Positions 44,164 to 54,959 of a stretch of 64,000 bases of DNA are shown here, one piece after another. This stretch comes from Symbiodinium kawagutii (lineage: Eukaryota; Sar; Dinophyceae; Suessiales; Symbiodiniaceae). How positions within the stretch are numbered: the first letter of the stretch is position 1; the number at the start of each line of letters is the position of its first letter. The notes beneath the pieces are model-generated. The model saw nothing but the letters and a program-made list of their open reading frames with translations. It searched no databases and was not told the DNA's origin. The stretch is taken from NCBI GenBank assembly GCA_009767595.1, contig VSDK01011112.1:603036-667035 (forward strand), in the 5' to 3' direction. A program made the translations under genes and the position numbers.

Positions 44164-44333
44164 CTGAGAAGAGTTCCTTGCACTGCTTTCTTACCGGTGT
44201 TACACACCGTGTTGTGCCTTTGAAAGGAAACATAGGCTACGCCCACAACCCCGGCGTCTAGAAAGATCCACGACCCTTGCAGCATCGATATCCGATAGGC
44301 CAGAAGGCGTGCAACAAAATGAATAACTACCAT
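44164..44333 (-). CDS. Probable exon, hydrophobic, unknown product
   Basis: After GAAACCAG the frame reads VVIHFVARLLAYRISMLQGS, then WIFLDAGVVGVAYVSFQRHN, and ends at a CTCAG|GTGGGT donor (44162-44163). Two hydrophobic stretches might be membrane-associated. An overlapping Ser/Cys-rich minus frame is less convincing. Confidence 0.5.
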
Positions 44334-44339
44334 CTGGTT

Positions 44340-45140
44340 TCACCACTCCCTGTAGCTCTTTAGCTCCCCCTTCACAGGGATTTAGGGATACCCCTGGCTC
44401 CTTAGCTCCCTGAGAATCACCAGCTAGATAATATGAATACTTACTGCAAAAACAGTTACAATGGTTGGGATGCAATGGGTATCCGTGTCCTCCAGCATGT
44501 CAGACCTTGGAAGCGAGCATGTGTTCACGTTTCCGCTGAGGCATATCAAGACTAAGCTGAGCCCCTAGTTCTGATGAACGAATGGAAAACACTCATGGGG
44601 TCGTCCACAGCTAATTGGCAGTGCACCTAAGCCGCACCGAAATGCTGCTTGTTGGAGAAGAAAACGACCAGTCAAGTTTGACGGCACCAACAATCACTAG
44701 CGGTCACTAGCAGAATATTTATGGACAACCTCGGTGGTGACCATATGAATCTGGTTCCAATTGAGGATCTCAACAAAGCAGGAGCTGTCTCTGACCCCCA
44801 TTCTGTACATGGACATCGAAAGAAAGGACTACAAAATGGATCAGCTAAATGAACATTGCGATAAAATGAAAAAGGGTACAGAAACCTCTATCTCAACTCT
44901 CAACCCAGAAAGAATTTGCAAAATAGTGCCTTGAAAATTGAGATGAATGCAATCCACAGGAAGCAATAGGATTTCACCACATTGCAAAAATAGCATCTAA
45001 AAAAGACAGCCCCCAAAGTTCGTCAAAACTGCGTCTTTGAAAGTGAGCTTTGCAGCCAGGAATTCGCGCAACTGCATTTCCTTGGCCTCCACGCGATAAA
45101 ACACTCGGGGGGCGGGTGGCGATTGCCTCAGGGATCTTGC
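44340..45140. other. No supported gene
   Basis: A short run of GGAGCTAA/GAGCCA-like units at about 44345-44415, then AT-rich spacer without splice-bounded frames. Confidence 0.5.
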
Positions 45141-45145
45141 CCTCT

Positions 45146-45244
45146 GGTAAACCAACACGGCAATGGAAAATCCGCCATGGATGGATGATTTCCCAGGGTT
45201 TTCCCCAAAACATGGCGGATTTTCCATTGCAATGTTAGTTTACC
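45146..45244. mobile_element. Family C foldback element
   Basis: 34-bp inverted arms (45146-45179 and 45211-45244) with three mismatches, containing GGCAATGGAAAATCCGCCAT and its inverse; a 31-base centre. The right arm abuts the coding exon at 45245-45738 and its outer end reads GGTAAAC on the minus strand, which would serve as a 5' splice site. Confidence 0.85.
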
Positions 45245-45738
45245 ACACGGTAACTGCCAGGGTAGCACAGGAACCTCCCATAAACCGTCCAACTCTGCCT
45301 GGAGCGCTGGTGGTGCCCGCTGCGCCTGCGCGAAGGCATGAGCTCGCAGCGCGAACAAAACATGGAAACAGCCGCATGTTTGTTCGATGTCCATAGCATT
45401 TCTTGGAAGTTGATGATCGATTCCAAGCCACTTCTGAGTTGATAGCCACCCTGAGTACCTGGAATTTCCAAGCTTCACCGGCTTGGATCGGCTTGGGATT
45501 TCTGTGAAAACTCGCAGCGGGAAAAACTCATCACAGCCGCCAGCCTCTTGAAGGAACGCTGCGCTCTGCAGCAGATATGTCTGCATCTCCCCAGAACCCT
45601 TGCGAGAGCGCTGAAGCCTCGACTCCAGGTCGTGGGGACCAGGCTCATAGATGGGCATGGTTGGATGGCCATGGGCACTCCTTGTACCAAGGCATGACAA
45701 GCACTTGCGACAAACGAAGGGAAGTTGAACAGCAAAAT
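45245..45738 (-). CDS. Exon of unknown protein, Cys motif
   Basis: Acceptor CTCGCAG at 45739-45741. The frame then stays open for about 165 codons: FAVQLPFVCRKCLSCLGTRS (a CxxCxxC cluster), later HDLESRLQRSRKGSGEMQTY, DEFFPLRVFTEIPSRSKP and AQAQRAPPALQAELDGLWEV. The likely donor is the G|GTAAAC of the adjoining foldback element. An internal AG|GTACTC site near 45462 would give an alternative, less protein-like reading. Family not recognised. Confidence 0.7.
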
Positions 45739-45989
45739 CTGCGAGTTTTCAAAGGTCATCCCTTGGACAAAATTCGAGGAGACTCCAAGAGAATGCCTAA
45801 GCCACCAGGGCTGTTGAAGGGTGCCTAGCCTAAGACTGAAATCAACTGAGTTTCCAGACTTTGAGCGGATCTGGAAATCATTGCCTTAGCAGTAAGACAC
45901 GACCTGGTCCCGGCTGGGAATCTCATGAGGGGTAGTGATCACTTCCCATCACTTCCCCATATCCGCTGGATTCTCATGATCAACCAATG

Positions 45990-46350
45990 TGGGCAACAGC
46001 CACGTCAACCCTGAGGAGAAGCATCTGGAGGGCAAGAAAAATGACAAGGCTCCATACTTCAACAAATGTCCGACAGTGATGGGAAGAGTGACATGTTCAT
46101 CGAAACCTAAGCTTCGATAGAACACACTATGAGATCGGCAGTTCGGGATGAGACTAGCAAAAGCATCACAAACTTGGGCGCCTCCAATGGATGAAATAGT
46201 TGCCTCACAGCAGCTTTCCCGCGACTGGTGCATTCAAACTGGGCTGTTAATGTGAATCGGCTCTGAGTCTGCATTTTCAAAGGCATTCAGCATACAAAAT
46301 GTTAGACAACACCTTTGGAATCGACGTCTTTCGGACAGGAAGTCTGAACA
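45990..46350 (-). CDS. Exon pair of unknown protein with in-frame TGA or minute intron
   Basis: After CTTCAAG the frame reads CSDFLSERRRFQRCCLTFCM then LNAFENADSEPIHINSP, then TGA at 46234-46236. It resumes in the same frame with SRESCCEATISSIGGAQVCD, AFASLIPNCRSHSVFYRSLG and FDEHVTLPITVGHLLKYG. A 47-nt GC-AG intron (GCAGAC to CACCAG) would remove the stop and keep the phase. The 3' limit lies near GTATGG (about 46050) or further down. Function unknown. Confidence 0.55.
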
Positions 46351-46523
46351 CTTGAAGTCCCGATCGAAGAATATACGTGGCTGCTTCTTTCGGTCTCCAA
46401 GCCATGAGAAACACTCCTATCCAACACTTTAATGGACGGACGATACCACTTGTGTGTATAGGTTCAGCCAGTTGGCTAGTTCTTCCACTCAGTCGAATTA
46501 GAATGCTTTTTCTCATGACTTGC

Positions 46524-46610
46524 CAAGCAGTAGTATGACTTTACTGATTGGAAACCCGTCACTGAACTAAGAATATCTCCAATCAGTGGCAGGAAACCAG
46601 CGGGTCGCCC
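46524..46610 (-). CDS. Exon of unknown protein
   Basis: Acceptor TTTCAG|G and a strong GC donor GCTTG|GCAAGT, 29 whole codons. It reads GRPAGFLPLIGDILSSVTGF and QSVKSYYCL. The intron separating it from the next exon upstream (46611-46655) is only 45 nt. Confidence 0.65.
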
Positions 46611-46655
46611 CTGAAATCGTCTGTGCTACCCTGCTGGTCGTCGCGTGCCAGAAAC

Positions 46656-46764
46656 CTGCTCGGGCTGAACGAAGTTTGGGCTGGGGACGTATCCCTCCAG
46701 AGGCTGGTTGAGAATGGCGTTGAGCTGGTTGATGATAGCGATGGCAGTATGGTTTTGCATGGCG
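46656..46764 (-). CDS. Exon of unknown protein
   Basis: Acceptor GTCAAG and GT donor GAGCAG|GTTTCT. It reads AMQNHTAIAIINQLNAILNQ and PLEGYVPSPNFVQPEQ. The first base completes the Ser codon begun by the last two bases (AG) of the polyglutamine exon, so phases agree across that junction. Confidence 0.7.
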
Positions 46765-47589
46765 CTTGACGGCAACCAAAATGCTTAATAGTAACCTAAC
46801 AGTGGTTCACATCGTGCTTTGGCTCTAGAATGAGTGATTATCCATGACCAACCATAGTTCAATGACCATTTCTTCTCATCATGTTGGCAAGGTGGTTGGT
46901 TAATGTTGCCATGGTTGATGATAGGGTTGTTGATGCTTGATGATTCCCACACGGTCCCCAGTGGAGCCGGACCTCCCTTGTTGGCTGCCAGTCGCTACCG
47001 GTCGTCCAACCTCAGTGCTGATTCACAGAGCCACGATGGGAAGATATGGGAAGTACCTAAGAATGGCTCGTAGGCTGGTTGATCATGGTGCTTTATACAG
47101 GTTAATGGGAGTTAATGGGTGATGAATTGATGGTTGATAATAGGGATAACTATCAGCAATAATGGTTGATGATAGTTAGTCGGTTAGTAGTGTTGGATCC
47201 AGTGGTATATCCAGCCAATATCTGTTGAGGGTCATTGATAATGACTGATAATCGCCAATGACTCATGACGGTATAATTCTGGTACCTGTAATTAAAATGG
47301 TTGATATTCAATGGTACCATGAATACTTACAGTACTGGTACAACGAGCTGGTTGATGTATCCGGCCAAGAAATGCCAATAGTGATTCATTCTGGTTCATA
47401 ACCAGCGGGATAACAATGATGGTTGACAAGCAGCTCTATCATATTGATTAATTATCCCAATGCTCCTTTCGCAACCGGCCGGGCTCAGTCCAGTGAATGG
47501 AAGTACTGCTGCCTGTGCCCTTTAAAACAAATAAACTACAAGTAACAGTCGTTCCCCCCAAAAGACGAAGATTTTTCGAGATCCTTCAG

Positions 47590-47700
47590 GGGGCCGCCGA
47601 GCCCCTAGGGAGCCCCAAGGGACCCCATAGGGAGCCGCCCCCGAGCGACCCCGACGATTCATCGCCTGCTGCAGAGCCCAGGAGCAATCGACCAGTAGGT
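47590..47700. CDS. GC-rich island, possible exon, strand undecided
   Basis: The plus frame reads GAAEPLGSPKGPHREPPPSD and ends at CCA|GTAGGT. The minus strand is open too (LQQAMNRRGRSGAAPYG). It resembles other short exon islands but direction cannot be settled. Confidence 0.3.
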
Positions 47701-47942
47701 GTTCACTAACCAACTAACAAACAAATGAACTATATAATATATTATATTGGTTAGTTAACATATCGGTTATTATATTTACAATTATTATTGTTTGTTATAC
47801 CAGTTATTGGCTCATTATTGGCTCATAGCGGTTAACATAACTGGTTAGTTCCTTGGTGTATGTGTAAATCGTAGCTGTGAACTCATAACTTGGCTATGGA
47901 GAATCCACACAGACACCTACTGATGCCAGTGTGGTTGGTGAC

Positions 47943-48014
47943 CTCGTACGACCGCGGCCCACGCTGGTGACGACATAGTCTACGCAGCCAACAGGCTGCC
48001 ATTGCTGTTGTTGT

Positions 48015-48052
<38 letters not shown>

Positions 48053-48458
48053 CTGTTGCTGCTGCTGCTGTTGCTGTTGCTGCTGCTGCTGTTGCTGTTG
48101 CTGCTGCTGCTGTTGCTGTTGCTGCTGCTGCTGTTGCTGTTGCTGCTGCTGCTGTTGCTGTTGCTGCTGCTGCTGTTGCTGTTGCTGCTGCTGCTGTTGC
48201 TGTTGCTGCTGCTGCTGTTGCTGTTGCTGCTGCTGCTGTTGCTGTTGCTGCTGCTGCTGTTGCTGTTGCTGCTGCTGCTGTTGCTGTTGCTGCTGCTGCT
48301 GTTGCTGTTGCTGCTGCTGCTGTTGCTGTTGCTGCTGCTGCTGTTGCTGTTGCTGCTGCTGCTGTTGCTGTTGCTGCTGCTGCTGTTGCTGTTGCTGCTG
48401 CTGCTGTTGCTGTTGCTGCTGCTGCTGTTGCTGTTGCTGTTGCTGTTGTTGTTGTTGG

Positions 48459-48497
<39 letters not shown>

Positions 48498-48499
48498 GT
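47943..48499 (-). CDS. Polyglutamine exon
   Basis: In the minus CAA/CAG frame the tract encodes about 160 Gln almost without interruption, followed by WQPVGCVDYVVTSVGRGRT up to a CGAG|GTCACC donor (47941-47942), phase 2. That tail is protein-like and its phase matches the exon at 46656-46764. The other frames give poly-Ala/Thr, poly-Leu or poly-Cys. Whether the full tract is translated, and where the exon starts, are unknown. Confidence 0.55.
48001..48496. repeat. 21-bp repeat of CTG/TTG triplets
   Basis: About 20 near-perfect copies of a 21-bp unit (GTTGCTGTTGCTGCTGCTGC plus T), flanked by pure TTG runs on the right. Seven codons per unit, so it stays in frame. Confidence 0.95.
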
Positions 48500-48749
48500 T
48501 TATCATTGTCATTGATGATTGTTGATCGTTATTGTCATTATGTGTGTTCTTATTGATTTTGTGCGTTACTATGTTTGTTACACTATATAATGAATTTTGA
48601 TAAAGATCAGGATAAGGCTGAAACGAAACTAACAACTGTGGCAGTGGTCCTGATCACTTTCTCAGTCGTGATGATGACAACGATGGCACCAATCATGATG
48701 AATACTGATGACCGGGAGGATGAGAATGACAGTGACGGCAACCATGACA

Positions 48750-48751
<2 letters not shown>

Positions 48752-48789
<38 letters not shown>

Positions 48790-48830
48790 CGATGACGATG
48801 ACGACGATGACGACGATGACGATGATGACA
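48752..48830. repeat. (GAT)n / (GAC)n microsatellite
   Basis: GATGATGAT followed by GAC variants. Gives poly-Asp, poly-Met or poly-Ser frames, none supported as a gene. Confidence 0.9.
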
Positions 48831-49006
48831 GAAGAGGACGAGGACAGTGACGGCAAAAATGACCATGATAATGATAATAACACTGGTAATGATAATGATG
48901 CCGGACGTGAAGATGCAAATGATAGAGATGAAGATGGTGGTGCTGCTGAGTGAAGTTGAGGCAAGAGAGTTCGAAGATGTTGCAACCAGTGGAGTCACCA
49001 TCTTGC

Positions 49007-49109
49007 CTCCTGCGCGTTTCCCAAAGAGGGCCTCGAAAAGCTCTTCTACAAGTGAGTCAACGTCAAAAGCGTTCCTTCTGGGTGTCGCATCTGGCTTCCA
49101 ATGTTCCAG
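49007..49109 (-). CDS. Probable exon, unknown product
   Basis: Acceptor TGACTCAG and GC donor GGAG|GCAAGA. It reads LEHWKPDATPRRNAFDVDSL and VEELFEALFGKRAG. Strong amphipathic helix at the end. A second minus frame (LEARCDTQKERF) is also possible for the first half. Confidence 0.55.
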
Positions 49110-49373
49110 CTGAGTCAAATTGAGGATTGGCATCATTAGCCATCAGTAACCATTCATTAGCCATCATTAAGTTATTGCCATTCATTAGCCACCATTGATC
49201 GCTAATGATGTCAATTGAGGATTCAAAACTTTAGCTTATGATTGACATCCAGCTGTTCCACCCGTCCAAGTTGTGCTGTGCCGTGGCACTTGCGAATTCA
49301 TGACGTGCCGCTGAGTGCCTAGCAACTCGCCAGGGAAAGGTGCCAGCGCTGGCAGTCCCTGGAAAACACGACC

Positions 49374-49560
49374 GGTGGTTTCTTGAACGCTTGGACCGCC
49401 AAAAATGGCTGGTTTAATGTGGTTTATTATGGTTCATTGTGGTTTATTATGGTTTATTGTGGTTTATTATGGTTCATTGTGGTTTATTGAGGGGTTTATT
49501 ATGTATGAATGGCAAATCATGGATGATTTGTGGGTACCCCCATGACTTGAGAAACAACCA
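49374..49560. mobile_element. Family A foldback element with internal TGGTTTAT amplification
   Basis: GGTGGTTTCTTGAACGCTTG at the left and CCATGACTTGAGAAACAACC at the right. The centre contains six or so GTGGTTTATTATGGTT(T/C)ATT repeats, lengthening the element to about 190 bp. Confidence 0.8.
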
Positions 49561-49619
49561 CTTAGAAAGTAGTCGAATTGTAGCATGCAGAGCAAGAAAT
49601 GGGAGTTGACAGAGCTCAC

Positions 49620-49686
49620 CTGAACAGAAACTAGCTTGGCTCATCAAATCCATCGATGCCTGACCCGGCGCTTGAAGATCAATATC
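49620..49686 (-). CDS. Probable exon
   Basis: Acceptor TTGTCAG|G and GT donor TTCAG|GTGAGC. It encodes DIDLQAPGQASMDLMSQASF and CS. 67 bp, phase 1 at the end. Confidence 0.55.
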
Positions 49687-49952
49687 CTGACAAGCAAAAT
49701 GTGACATGTACAGTCGCGTTGACGAGAAGAAGCACGGTTGGAAACGCTTCAAGAACTCCTAAGGTTTGCTTCACTGGCTAGATGCATCCAGCTTTTCCCG
49801 TGCTTCCAGTTACCATTATAGTGGGTAACCAACCCCAAACAACATCCAATATCAACCAGTTACAATAGAAAAACAACCATTTTGGGGGGTTCCCTATCTT
49901 GAGACACACCCATGTCAACCTAGTACCATCTACTGCTCCTATGAATGGCTAC

Positions 49953-50068
49953 CCCAGCGTCCTCGACGGCTTGGATTCTCAGCTGATTTTCTGTCTGCAG
50001 CAGTTGAAGTCGCTGTTGTTCAATCAACGACTGCCTCAGCAAGGGCAGCCTGCTGAGCTTCTGAAGGA
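49953..50068 (-). CDS. Coiled-coil exon
   Basis: It reads LSRLPLLRQSLIEQQRLQLL and QTENQLRIQAVEDAG, a Leu/Gln heptad pattern, ending at a GT donor GGG|GTAGCC. The acceptor is AACAAG or CTTCAG a few codons later. Confidence 0.6.
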
Positions 50069-50625
50069 CTTGTTATGAAGTAGATATGGCTTGAGCATGC
50101 TTCAACATGATGCTTATATAAGGATGATTGATGGTGCTAAATGCGGGTTCACTATAGCAAATGATGTTTAATGATGGTGAACCATCCTTTCCAAGTGGAT
50201 GTACTCATAGATAGAGCTGTACCCTGGTGTCCCAAAACCGTTGGTCAAATGGGTACGGTTCCAGAAGCAGGCAGCGATCTCGTTCTACTCAGATTCCAAA
50301 CATGTGGATCCCTCTGGATTTTGCTGTGCTCAAATATTGATCAGTTTATGGATCGGCCCAGGGTTTTGGCTCTTGATCACGAAACATCCTGAGCAGCTTG
50401 CGTTGCTACAAAAACCGAAGAATTGTCGGTATAATACGATTGATTGACCGATCCATACCGTGGCACAAAGCAAAATGGAGAATTGGAAGGAAATTTGGCA
50501 GCCACAAGTTCTACACCCAATGTCCAACAGCTTGCGGTCAAATGGGAACCCGGGCATAGTCTTCAGGCGCTCCATCTCACTTCCTTGAGCACTGCGTTCT
50601 TCCTTCAGATGGGCACATATGGGCG

Positions 50626-50725
50626 TTTCTCAAAATAGGGAACCCCCAAAAAATGCTTGGTTTATTACTAACAAAGATCACTATTGGATGATTTGGGGGG
50701 TCCCCTATTTTTAGAAACCACCACA
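50626..50725. mobile_element. Family A foldback element
   Basis: GGCGTTTCTCAAAATAGGGA at the left, and TCCCCTATTTTTAGAAACCA at the right. Confidence 0.85.
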
Positions 50726-50729
50726 TATT

Positions 50730-52100
50730 GCAAGCTGAGGATTGATTTGATGTGCACCGTCTCCTGCGTCATCCAGTAGTAATCAGTCATAGTAAGCAAA
50801 CAAACAAGCACAAAACACCAACAACACATTTTGGAATCACACCAAATCTGTAATTCCTCCTTCCAAGGTGCTCAAATGATCACAAGTTCCGCATTCTCCT
50901 GTCCTGCAACTGGCCTCGCAAGAACTGTAGTTCTGAGCGAGCCTCCAGCTTGGATTGAAATCCCAGAAGCTTTGCGCCAGAACTCTATGTATTACTAGTC
51001 GCGTACTCTCCAATCTACTGTAGTCCTACCCTAGTGTAACCTCTGTATTACAAGTCGCTTATGATAGTGGAATATCGCTTCTGATAGTGAAATATAGTGA
51101 ACCCTCCAAGATGATCATCCTGCCACTGTACCTGAAACTTGGGCTCCACAGCTACACAAGTTGTGATGATATTCTGGTTGGTTCCAATTTCTAAACCATT
51201 CATCAAGCATTCAGCCCTGAAGCTTGAATTCAACCATGAACTGCTTGGTGATTCCAACCCCGTCATGAAAAATATGCGCAAGTCAACTCACAAAGTGTTA
51301 ATGATTACATTTGGAAAATACGGAATGCTCAAAACCAACCAGTCTTTGATCGCTGATTCAATCTGATTCCCAAGGTTGGCGAAGCATGGCTACCCAAGTC
51401 TGCATATCGGCCATGTCCATGTTGTTTGCTGACACTCCCATGCTTGTCCTGGGATGTCCTGGGATAAGTTCACCGTTCATTGGCAATATGTCTGAATTGA
51501 TTTGATGCTTCTTAAAATTGGGAACCCCCAAAAATAGATGGTTTGTTGCCAGAAAGCAGGAAACAATTCATGATTTGGGGGGAACCCCCCATTTGGGTGT
51601 TTCTCAAAATGAAGGAACCCTAAATCATCCATTCATGATAATCTTTAGTACTAAACCAACCATTTTTGGGTACCCCCCTTTTGAAGAAACCACCCACCGA
51701 TCATGTTGGTTCTCTCGATCACCCCGTTGGAGCTGGTACCCGTCGGAATTCTGTGAGTCTGATCGGTGACAAATGGCGAGGTCAAGCACTTAACCAACCG
51801 ACGTTCATGGGGAAGAATAACCAACAATATATATCATATAGGGAAAACTGCCTGGTAAATGATAGTGGAACCAGGAAAACTAAGGGTGAACTGACCCATA
51901 GCCAGATGTTGGGTGAATGTTAAAGTGGATGGCTTCCCTATCGAAACGACCACTCCAAGGGTGGTTTAAGGTATGAAAATGAATATGGCAGTGGGTCAAA
52001 ACCTGTAACCCCGGTTCCCCCATCATTAATCATTATCCCCCACTATTGGTTAGTTAAGTGCTTGACCCAGCTCGCCATATGTCCACCCTTTGGCATATCA
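50730..52100. other. No supported gene; foldback elements
   Basis: Family A copies at about 51505-51590 and 51595-51690, family B copies at about 51766-51904 and 51983-52079, otherwise AT-rich sequence. Confidence 0.5.
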
Positions 52101-52122
52101 TTTGGTCAGGTGTCATTCGTAC

Positions 52123-52262
52123 CTCGGCTGCTTCCTCGTGCAGTATCCGGATCTGTTCAGAACGCCTGACACAGCGATGCCGGGACGCCGACAAAGGTTG
52201 CGTTAGGGGGCCGGAGACGGATTGATGTCGATGAATCGGCGACCCCGAGGCAGTCACTCTTA
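52123..52262 (-). CDS. Coiled-coil exon
   Basis: It reads LTQPLSASRHRCVRRSEQIR and ILHEEAAE and ends at a GCCGAG|GTACGA donor (52121-52122). The upstream limit (AAGAG near 52262) is approximate. It is the last exon downstream that I attribute to this coiled-coil set with the same charged style. Confidence 0.6.
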
Positions 52263-52594
52263 GTCTCATCTTGTCAAACTCATGACCTTTGGAGCTCCTC
52301 TTTGTGGTTCCAAAGGAATGTACTGATACCAGTATGTGATAAGGCTGGAAAATTGATGCGAGATTCAAGGCTCCAAACTTTGCTCGTTTGTTCTTGTCCT
52401 CACAGAAAGCCGTGTCTTCGTTTGTAGAGGCCAAAGAAGAAGGCTTCATCTCATGAAGATTGTTCAGGAAAAAATATGAATAAAGTTAGTTAATCAACAT
52501 CAACCAACATCAGTTAATGAACATTAGTTGATCAACATCAGTTAAACCTATCGAGCTTGGAAAGATCCACAGATTTGCCGAAAAAAATCGGTGC

Positions 52595-52675
52595 CTCTCC
52601 AGTTCCTGGGCCATGAGACCAACGCTGTGCAGTTCACTTTCGAAGTTGCTCTTGTCCTCGGAATCAGTTTCGCAG
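52595..52675 (-). CDS. Coiled-coil exon
   Basis: Acceptor TGTGAAG and GC donor GAGAG|GCACCG. It reads CETDSEDKSNFESELHSVGL and MAQELER. Confidence 0.6.
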
Positions 52676-52833
52676 CTTCACAGCAAAACTGGCGGTCTTA
52701 CAAAGTCGCAAATGTTTGGGCTAGCTGTCTCAACGACTATCTCAACATATCTCAACCATCCAAAAAGATCCATGATACTGCCGCCATTCTCCCAGTCTTA
52801 CACTACAAGCATCGTCATCCTTGCGCAGCAGGC

Positions 52834-52897
52834 CTCTTGAAATTGTCTTCGATCGGTTTCCAGCTTCAACGCCTGACGGCGTTCTGTTTTGCACAGC
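52834..52897 (-). CDS. Coiled-coil exon
   Basis: Acceptor GCCCCAG|G and GC donor CAAGAG|GCCTGC, 64 bp. It reads LCKTERRQALKLETDRRQFQ and E, strongly charged and helical. Confidence 0.65.
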
Positions 52898-53156
52898 CTG
52901 GGGCTGTGCTCAAAGCGGGGATTTCTGAGATCCCAAAGATGGTTGGTTCATTGAATATCATTGATACAAGTGGTTTATATCAGATGATTTGTGGTTGGTT
53001 CATTGATACTTAACATGGTTAAAGTAAAGGACGATTATGGATGATGGTTCGGGGTAGCCCTAGGACTTGAGAAACCCCATTTCCGTGGTGCACCGTTTGT
53101 GGTGGGCTACCCTCATCGCTAGGAGTCAACTCCCCGACCCTTTGACCCGGCCTCAC

Positions 53157-53219
53157 TGGCATGGAGCCGTTTCTTTTCTTCAAAGACTTCCAGGTCGTTC
53201 ACCAAGCATCGACCTTGGT
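53157..53219 (-). CDS. Coiled-coil exon
   Basis: Acceptor ACTTCAG and GT donor CATGCCA|GTGAGG, 63 bp. It reads QGRCLVNDLEVFEEKKRLHA. Confidence 0.65.
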
Positions 53220-53399
53220 CTGAAGTCAGTTCGAGGTACCCCCAAGTCATGGTTGGTTTATTGCTTATCTATAGTAATGAATAGGTAGATTTCTACTATA
53301 TAGATAGCTAATTACTATCATCCCGTTTATTGGTTATAGTAATAGACCAACCATTTTCAGGGTCCCCTTAAAAACTACCGAATGTCTGGGATCAGGGGT

Positions 53400-54040
53400 G
53401 CAGATGGGACCAAAAGGCCCCTACAAGGTGTGACCAAGAGACCTTCAGTGGCTGAAGGGATGCAAATGGCAAATTGACAATCCAGCAGGTCATCTGAAGA
53501 AGTTGCTTGTCTACTTAATTCAGACCAATAGCAGTTGATAACTTGGAAGACCCTCAAAATAGCAAGCGACCAGCGAATATGGATTGGGTAAACTGCTGTC
53601 AACCACTATCATAAATGACTGTCAATCATCATTGAGTCACCACTGGTTGCCCAATATCAACCACTATACTGACTATACGCGTTATCAATCACTAATTACT
53701 AACAACTATTATGAACTATCAATCACTAGCAACTATTCATCACTCCCAACCATTGCTATTGATTTACCACAATTAAACGCACAGATTATCAACATCTCCC
53801 AACCATCACAATTGATTAACCCCTATTAACATCTTTTGACAATTATGAAGTATCAATCACTACCAACTACATTCATCACTCCTAAAATCTCAGAACCATC
53901 ACCATTAAGCAATCATGCAAGCCATCACTATTGATTCACCACTATTGACCACTATGAAGGGATAAGATTATTAGCATCTCCTAACCATCACAAGTGATTA
54001 ATCACGATTAACATCTATCAACCACCAAGCGGTAGGAACC
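53400..54040. other. Degenerate ACCACTATT-like repeats
   Basis: From about 53600 the sequence consists of drifting words such as ATCAACCACTAT and AATCACTA. No gene. Confidence 0.7.
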
Positions 54041-54057
54041 ATTCTGTACTCCACTAG

Positions 54058-54141
54058 CAGAGTCGCGGCTCATGGCCCCGACGTTCGTTGGCCACCGTGG
54101 ACTCCGTCTCGCGAATGCGCCGCGCCGCGCTATGTCTGGTC
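54058..54141 (-). CDS. Coiled-coil-like exon
   Basis: Acceptor ATCGCCAG|G. It reads VTRHSAARRIRETESTVANE and RRGHEPRL. GC-rich island; the donor is uncertain (GC site CTCT|GCTAGT). Confidence 0.55.
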
Positions 54142-54420
54142 ACCTGGCGATAACCAGTACCGTGGACTAACCTTAGCAGGGACGTTTTTGTCGCCCTGTG
54201 ATGGTTTTATATGGGATCTAAAGATGGTTTTGTACGGGATTTATATGGTTTTATAGGGGATGAACTAGTGCTCAATAGGGGATGATAGCCGCCAACAACA
54301 ACAACAACATGGTGGTTTCTCAGCTAATAACAGGGTGGTAACTTTAACCATTGATAATGGTTATTAATAGGGGATAAAAACCATCAAACCATCGGGTATA
54401 TGAGGATACACCAACTATAT

Positions 54421-54520
54421 GGAGGTTTCTCAGGCCAGTTTGGGATACCCCAAAGTCATGGTTGGTTTATTACTATAAATGGTGGAATGGATACTTTGGG
54501 GGTACCAGTATGAGAAACCA
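54421..54520. mobile_element. Family A foldback element
   Basis: GGTTTCTCAGGCCAGTTTGG at the left, core GTTGGTTTATTACTATAAAT, and GGTACCAGTATGAGAAACCA at the right. Confidence 0.75.
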
Positions 54521-54748
54521 TCATGTCCCTATTGGGTCATAGACATTCAGGCAGCCACTGGTTATGGGAACAGCTGGGAGTGGACCAGCCATATCAAAAC
54601 AAGAATAGGGATGATACAGCTATGGGTCAGTTCACCCTTAGTCCCCCTAGTTCCTCATCATTAACCAGGCTGTTTTCCCCACAGTTTGGTTGCTGATTAT
54701 CCACCATTGGTTGGTTGATTGATATTGACCCATACCTCAGTGTCTTGC

Positions 54749-54862
54749 CAAGGGCTCCGGCGGGTCTGCCTCAATCTGTTGGTGCAGAGTCTTCAAGTTC
54801 TCGGTCTCAGACTTGAGTTTCCTCTCCTCCAGCAACAAGCATTCAGCGACACAGCATCCAAT
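54749..54862 (-). CDS. Coiled-coil exon
   Basis: Acceptor CTCACAG and GC donor CCCTTG|GCAAGA, 38 whole codons. It reads CLLLEERKLKSETENLKTLH and QQIEADPPEPL, with heptad leucines and charged flanks. Confidence 0.7.
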
Positions 54863-54959
54863 CTGTGAGGAATGAAAGAACCCGCAGCCATAGAAGAGCA
54901 GTATTCAAATTGGTGAGAATAATCCTCGATCTGAAACCCCATCATCAATGAACCTCAGA

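Noticed and set aside
48002..48556. Poly-leucine plus-strand frame of 184 codons
   Set aside because: Repeat artefact; only the minus Gln frame continues into protein-like sequence.
48575..48990. Poly-Asp, poly-Ser and poly-Met frames
   Set aside because: Products of the GAT/GAC microsatellite.
50246..50262. AAATGGGTACGG, partly like an inverted spliced leader
   Set aside because: Only about 12 scattered matches and no coding frame in the right position.
52591..53013. 140-codon plus frame
   Set aside because: Shadow of two minus coiled-coil exons (52595-52675 and 52834-52897).
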